From assembly GCA_007116685.1 (NCBI GenBank), contig SKIC01000114.1:1-10140 (forward strand): 10,140 nt of DNA, read 5' to 3'. Of the stretch, positions 6,306-10,140 are shown one piece after another. The notes under the pieces were generated by a model, which was not told where the DNA came from, did not search any database, and saw only the letters and a list, made by a program, of their open reading frames with translations. Position 1 is the first letter of the stretch; the number at the start of each line of letters is the position of its first letter. Both the position numbers and the translations under genes were made by a program. The DNA is from Balneolales bacterium (lineage in GTDB: Bacteria; Bacteroidota; Rhodothermia; Balneolales; Natronogracilivirgulaceae).

Positions 6306-7237
6306 GTACGGATTACGAATTTAATCATCGTCATTTGTTAGGCCTGGCAGATTATTCTGCCCAAGATATACAATACGTGTTGAGTCAGGCTGATCGTTTT
6401 CTTGAAATTCTTAATCGTCCTGTTCCCAAAATTCCCACGCTGCGCGATAAAACGATAGTTAATCTTTTTTACGAAAATTCAACCCGCACCCGGCTTTCTT
6501 TCGAATTGGCTCAAAAACGTATGGGTGCCGATGTAGTCAATTTTTCCAGTTCTTCATCCAGTGTTTCCAAAGGCGAAAGCCTGAAAGATACCATCCGAAA
6601 TATTGAGTCCATGAAAATTGATATGGTGGTGGTGCGACATAGTAGTCCGGGAACAGCTCATTTTGTGGCCAGAACGGTAAATGCTGCCATTCTTAATGCG
6701 GGTGATGGAGCCCACGAACATCCTACACAGGCCTTGTTAGATATGTTCACCATGCGCCAAAAGTTTGGTAAGGTTGCTGGTTTAAAAGTGGTTATTATAG
6801 GCGATATTGCTCACAGCCGTGTGGTGCGCTCGAATATTATCGGATTGCGAAAATTGGGTGCGGAAGTCATAATTTGTGGTCCCAAAACGCTAATGCCTCC
6901 ATCTCCGGATGAATTGGGTGTGACGGTTTCCCATGATTTAGAAGCTTGTCTGGAATGGTGCGATGTGGCGATGGCTTTACGCATCCAAATGGAGCGCCAG
7001 GGACAGGGATTGTTTCCAAGTTTGCGGGAGTATCACGAACGGTTTGGTATCAAAAAACGACATCTCAAAGAATTTCCGAATTTCACCATTATGCACCCCG
7101 GACCCGTAAACCGTGGTGTAGAATTAGAGAGCGAAGTGGCTGATAGTGAGCGCTCTATTATTTTGAATCAGGTGACAAATGGTTTGGCCGTAAGGATGGC
7201 AGCGCTCTATCTGCTTTCCGGCGGACAGCGAATCTGA
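6302..7237 (+). CDS. pyrB: Aspartate carbamoyltransferase catalytic subunit
   Basis: This cytoplasmic enzyme condenses carbamoyl phosphate and aspartate to carbamoyl aspartate, the committed step of UMP synthesis. The 311-residue length is standard. Carbamoyl-phosphate site STRTR is at 60-64 within FYENSTRTRLSFELA, the lysine loop SVSKGES is at 87-93, HPTQALLD at 140-147, an aspartate-site arginine in ALRIQMERQ (Arg227), and HPGPVNRG at 265-272. All key residues are present. It begins at GTG 6302 inside the end of pyrR, and its TGA shares one base with the ATG of the next gene, so translation is probably coupled along all three genes. No regulatory subunit gene (pyrI) or dihydroorotase gene is adjacent, so activity is probably controlled through PyrR or by other means. 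Confidence 0.96.
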   Translation: MSTDYEFNHRHLLGLADYSAQDIQYVLSQADRFLEILNRPVPKIPTLRDKTIVNLFYENSTRTRLSFELAQKRMGADVVNFSSSSSSVSKGESLKDTIRNIESMKIDMVVVRHSSPGTAHFVARTVNAAILNAGDGAHEHPTQALLDMFTMRQKFGKVAGLKVVIIGDIAHSRVVRSNIIGLRKLGAEVIICGPKTLMPPSPDELGVTVSHDLEACLEWCDVAMALRIQMERQGQGLFPSLREYHERFGIKKRHLKEFPNFTIMHPGPVNRGVELESEVADSERSIILNQVTNGLAVRMAALYLLSGGQRI

Positions 7238-8481
7238 TGACTCGCCCGAATCGCATATCGCAGAATACGGGCAGTTTATATTTCGCTCAGTTTATACAGT
7301 ATCTGATTCCTCTCGCCGTTTTACCTTATTTGAGTAGAGTGCTTGGGCCAGAAGTTTTCGGATTGGTCATTTTCTCACAGGCTTATGCCTACTTTTTGTC
7401 CGTTTTTATTGAATATGGATTCAATCTCTCCGGCACTCGAAGCATTGCCATTGTAAAAAATCAAAGTGGGCTACGTGCGCATAAAGCACTTGGAATCACC
7501 GGAGCACAACTCATATTGGCTATCATTATTTTTCCAACCGCACTAATTGCCGGTGTTTTTGTTCCATTTTTTGGGGATAACCTCGTTTATCTATGGTTTT
7601 CGGCTATACTTGCTGTAACGCTTGGTTTAAGGAATTACTGGTATTTTTGGGGAACAGAACGGTTGGTCTTGCCATCGATGGTCGTAATTGGCTCGGGATT
7701 ACTGTACGCCGTCGGAATTATCTTTCTAGTTGAATCGCCATCTGATGGCTGGAAAGTTTTGGCTTTGCAAGTTGTTGCTTCTGTTTTCGCTTACACCATC
7801 TTGTACAATATGATGTTTCGGGAAACGGGAACCAGTAACTTTTCCATCAAAGAAGTTCGAACAGCATTTTCGGAAGGATGGGAGCTTTTTGTGAGTGGGT
7901 TGGCCGTAAGTTTGTATTCCAGAGCTAATATTTTCTTGTTGGGATTTTTTGCCGGGATTTCCCAAGTAGGATTCTTTGGTGCTTCAGATAAAGTAATCAG
8001 AGCTGTGAATCGTTTGTCATATCCCATTGGAAAGGTATTCTTTCCGAAGATTATTCAAGCGATGGATGAGGATAAGCCGGACCTATTTCAGCAAATGTTT
8101 CGAAGACTTTTCTGGAGTTTGACAACTGCTGGTATTCTGGTAACCGCCGGATTATATGCTTCCGCACCTTGGTTAATTCCATTTTTGTTTGGCAGTGAGT
8201 TTGCAGAAGCAGTTTCTGTTTTCCGCATTTTTGTATTTGCCTTGCCATTACTGATTATCGGCTATTTGTTGGGAGACCATTGGGTGATACCAAAAGGGCG
8301 AGATGTTTTATTCCGAAAAGTAACACTGGCAGCAGGTTTGTTTTCTGTAATCAGTCTGATTATCCTGGCTATGCAGTTCGGAGTGTATGGGGCTGCTGTT
8401 TCCGTAATTTTAACCGAATTTGTGGCAATTGCGGGGTTTTGGATTCTCCTAAAAAACGATCGCCCAAAGTTGTTTGGGTGA
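7237..8481 (+). CDS. Wzx-type polysaccharide flippase (MATE-like, 12-TM)
   Basis: This is an inner-membrane protein of 414 residues that probably flips undecaprenyl-linked sugars for O-antigen or another surface glycan. The N-terminus has the family pattern: a first membrane segment, then VLPYLSRVLGPEVFGLVIFSQAYAYF... and EYGFNLSGTRSIA (about 28-73). The remainder alternates about a dozen hydrophobic segments with short charged loops. The family (polysaccharide biosynthesis, PF01943) is confident; the exact sugar is unknown. It overlaps pyrB by one base (TGATG) and is the last gene of the operon. It stands without glycosyltransferases, which is unusual for a flippase. The stop codon is inside a terminator-like hairpin. 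Confidence 0.88.
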   Translation: MTRPNRISQNTGSLYFAQFIQYLIPLAVLPYLSRVLGPEVFGLVIFSQAYAYFLSVFIEYGFNLSGTRSIAIVKNQSGLRAHKALGITGAQLILAIIIFPTALIAGVFVPFFGDNLVYLWFSAILAVTLGLRNYWYFWGTERLVLPSMVVIGSGLLYAVGIIFLVESPSDGWKVLALQVVASVFAYTILYNMMFRETGTSNFSIKEVRTAFSEGWELFVSGLAVSLYSRANIFLLGFFAGISQVGFFGASDKVIRAVNRLSYPIGKVFFPKIIQAMDEDKPDLFQQMFRRLFWSLTTAGILVTAGLYASAPWLIPFLFGSEFAEAVSVFRIFVFALPLLIIGYLLGDHWVIPKGRDVLFRKVTLAAGLFSVISLIILAMQFGVYGAAVSVILTEFVAIAGFWILLKNDRPKLFG

Positions 8482-8483
8482 TC
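8458..8483 (+). terminator. Terminator-like hairpin spanning the flippase stop codon
   Basis: GATCGCCCAAA (8458-8468) and TTTGGGTGATC (8473-8483) pair over 11 positions with one G-T wobble around a GTTG loop. The flippase TGA (8479-8481) is in the right arm. A weak T-rich stretch, TATTGAATTTT, follows. It is the best terminator candidate of the pyrR-pyrB-flippase operon. Confidence 0.65.
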
Positions 8484-8668
8484 TATTGAATTTTGAGGTA
8501 TGGGATTTCGGAACCGTGCCCCAAGAAATTCATACAGATAGGAAAATTTATATTTATATTACTCAGATATCGAAATTTAAGTTGAGCAGTCTGGTTCAGC
8601 AATAACAGCGCAGATAGCAATCAGGTCTTGAAAAGCCTGCTAAACACATTTTAAGCGCTATTATAAAA
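8484..8668. other. Intergenic region upstream of the helicase gene
   Basis: These 185 bases have no convincing coding frame. An AT-rich stretch near 8540-8565 could hold the helicase promoter, but I see no TAnnTTTG motif and cannot place one. Confidence 0.5.
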
Positions 8669-10140
8669 ATGGATTCAGAACCAGCACTGCTAGAACTATT
8701 CCATTTTCTAAAAGATAATATTTTGCAATTTAAGGATTTAAACCTGGTACCAGAGGTACTAGACGGACTACGGGACGTAGGATTTGAAGATGCTACCCCA
8801 ATTCAGGAACAATGTATTCCAATCATATTAAGCGGAAAAGACCTTCTCGCTTCTGCACAAACCGGCACGGGAAAAACAGCGGCATTCGCAATTCCGGTGC
8901 TCAATCAGATTTACAAAAATAAAAAAGACGGCATCCGTGCTTTGGTCTTAACCCCAACCAGAGAGTTAGCCAAGCAAGTTGATGAGCAGTTCTGGAGCAT
9001 TGGTTATCACACAGGAATATCCACCGCAACGGTATATGGCGGCGACGATTGGTCGCGGCAATCCAAAGCTCTGCACAAAGGTGTGGATGTTATTGTAGCC
9101 ACTCCCGGTAGATTATTAGACCAAATGAAGGTGAAAAAGATTGATTTCAGTGATATCGACTTTTTTATTTTGGACGAAGCCGACAGAATGCTGGATATGG
9201 GTTTTATCCCCGATGTGATGCGCATTATGCGTTCTTTGCCGGAAAAACGTCAGAATTTGATGTTCTCTGCTACAATGCCACCAAAAATTGTGCAGCTGGT
9301 AAACACCATGATGAAAGACCCCGAGCAGGTCGCCCTGGCAACAAACAAGCCGGCAGCAGGAATTACGCAAGTTGTGTATCATGTCAACGAGCGCGATAAA
9401 TTACCTTTAACGCTTGCCCTGTACGAGCAATCGAACTGGACATCTGCTATCATTTTCACATCTACAAAGCGAAACGCAGATGTGTTAGCTCGTGAACTTC
9501 ACAGAAAAGGCGCCAACGTAACAAGTATTCATGGTGATAAAACCCAGCAAGAGCGTGAACTGGCTTTGGAGAGTTTCCGCAAAGGCGAATATCGTGTCAT
9601 TGTTGCAACAGACGTTATTTCCAGAGGAATAGACATTGATAATATTTCCCACGTAATCAATTATTCGGTTCCTAAAGATGTGGAAGATTACGTACATCGT
9701 ATCGGTAGAACGGCAAGGGCAGAATCCAAGGGAGATGCCATAACGTTTGTATCTGGAGCAGACCGCAGATATTTGGCATCTATCTATAAGGAGTTGGGCG
9801 AGGATACCATCAAAAAGATGGATTTGCCGGAATTGGGTAAACCTAAAGAGTCTTCGGCTTCAAAGGATGAAAAAGGCGATTCCCGTAAATCAAATTCCAG
9901 AAAACCGTCACAAAAAGCTCGAAATAAGAAGCCAAAAGTTGCTCCATCCCCAAAGGATGAAGAAGCCAAAGTCACTAAATCGGACTCAAAAGAAGAATCT
10001 CAAGAGGCCCAGAAAAACAAAGCAAGGCGCCCAAAGAAAAAGCCATCCGGAAGAAAAAAAAGTCCTCGTCAGGATGCCCCGGATAATAGAAGTGACAGGG
10101 ATTCCGATGATTCAAGAAGATCCGGCTCTCGAAATCAAAA
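8669..10140 (+). CDS. DEAD-box RNA helicase, RhlE-like, 3' end cut by window edge
   Basis: This is an ATP-dependent RNA helicase, probably in ribosome assembly or RNA turnover. I translated 490 residues before the edge. The Q-motif region has Phe21 and Gln46 (TPIQ). Motif I is AQTGTGKT (63-70), Ia PTRELA (96-101), Ib TPGR (145-148), II DEAD (169-172), III SAT (200-202), IV IIFTS (261-265), V ATDVISRGIDI (313-323) and VI YVHRIGRTAR (341-350). From about residue 391 on there is a low-complexity tail rich in Lys, Arg, Ser, Glu and Asp, still open at the edge; such tails aid RNA binding in RhlE/CsdA-type enzymes. ATG 8669 puts 20 residues before FKDLNL. A TTG at 8723 would give the more usual MQFKDLNL start, but ATG is preferred. 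An in-frame TAG upstream (8615) rules out much longer forms. Confidence 0.93.
   Translation, partial: MDSEPALLELFHFLKDNILQFKDLNLVPEVLDGLRDVGFEDATPIQEQCIPIILSGKDLLASAQTGTGKTAAFAIPVLNQIYKNKKDGIRALVLTPTRELAKQVDEQFWSIGYHTGISTATVYGGDDWSRQSKALHKGVDVIVATPGRLLDQMKVKKIDFSDIDFFILDEADRMLDMGFIPDVMRIMRSLPEKRQNLMFSATMPPKIVQLVNTMMKDPEQVALATNKPAAGITQVVYHVNERDKLPLTLALYEQSNWTSAIIFTSTKRNADVLARELHRKGANVTSIHGDKTQQERELALESFRKGEYRVIVATDVISRGIDIDNISHVINYSVPKDVEDYVHRIGRTARAESKGDAITFVSGADRRYLASIYKELGEDTIKKMDLPELGKPKESSASKDEKGDSRKSNSRKPSQKARNKKPKVAPSPKDEEAKVTKSDSKEESQEAQKNKARRPKKKPSGRKKSPRQDAPDNRSDRDSDDSRRSGSRNQ

Noticed and set aside
7726..8248. Antisense open frames inside the flippase gene
   Set aside because: The plus-strand flippase frame is complete and membrane-protein-like; the antisense frames have no family-like sequence.
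9007..9975. Minus-strand frames opposite the helicase
   Set aside because: The plus-strand frame has every DEAD-box motif in order, so these are shadows.

Overview
The window reads as an ordinary chromosomal stretch from a moderately AT-rich member of the Bacteroidota/Balneolota (FCB) lineage. That placement is an inference. It rests on the look of the proteins (a PyrR plus PyrB pair, a NatA/NatB-type exporter, a RhlE-like helicase with a charged tail, an SdiA-regulated-type lipoprotein with acidic residues just after the lipidated Cys), on the scarcity of strong Shine-Dalgarno sites, and on one good match to the Bacteroidota promoter form TTG-N17-TAnnTTTG.

Layout. The left half (1-5217) is on the minus strand. 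It holds an ABC-2 permease cut by the left edge and translationally coupled to its ATPase (ATGA overlap), then a stand-alone soluble histidine kinase, then a two-gene unit of a lipid-anchored beta-propeller protein followed by an ATP-grasp ligase. The right half (5757-10140) is on the plus strand. It holds a tightly packed pyrR-pyrB-flippase operon (GTGA and TGATG junctions), closed by a hairpin that contains the flippase stop codon, and then a DEAD-box RNA helicase cut by the right edge.

The most unusual stretch is the 539-base gap between the two divergent halves (5218-5756). It carries a 16-bp palindromic sequence repeated exactly 224 bp apart, with inverted CTGTCC/GGACAG just inside. Between the copies lie several near-perfect stem-loops and a 9-bp direct repeat. 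Next to this is a minus-strand stretch whose frames look like the decayed remains of a four-helix-bundle protein gene. I read it as a relic of a small palindrome-rich mobile or repeat element. A second cluster of TTAAATAAG-type inverted repeats lies at the 3' end of the histidine kinase gene.

The genes do not form one pathway. PyrB makes carbamoyl aspartate for UMP synthesis and PyrR is its likely regulator or a uracil phosphoribosyltransferase. The flippase probably moves lipid-linked sugars. The ABC pair is probably an efflux system. I found no CRISPR array, rRNA, tRNA, phage gene or obvious defence system, and I do not see strong evidence for a new biological system.
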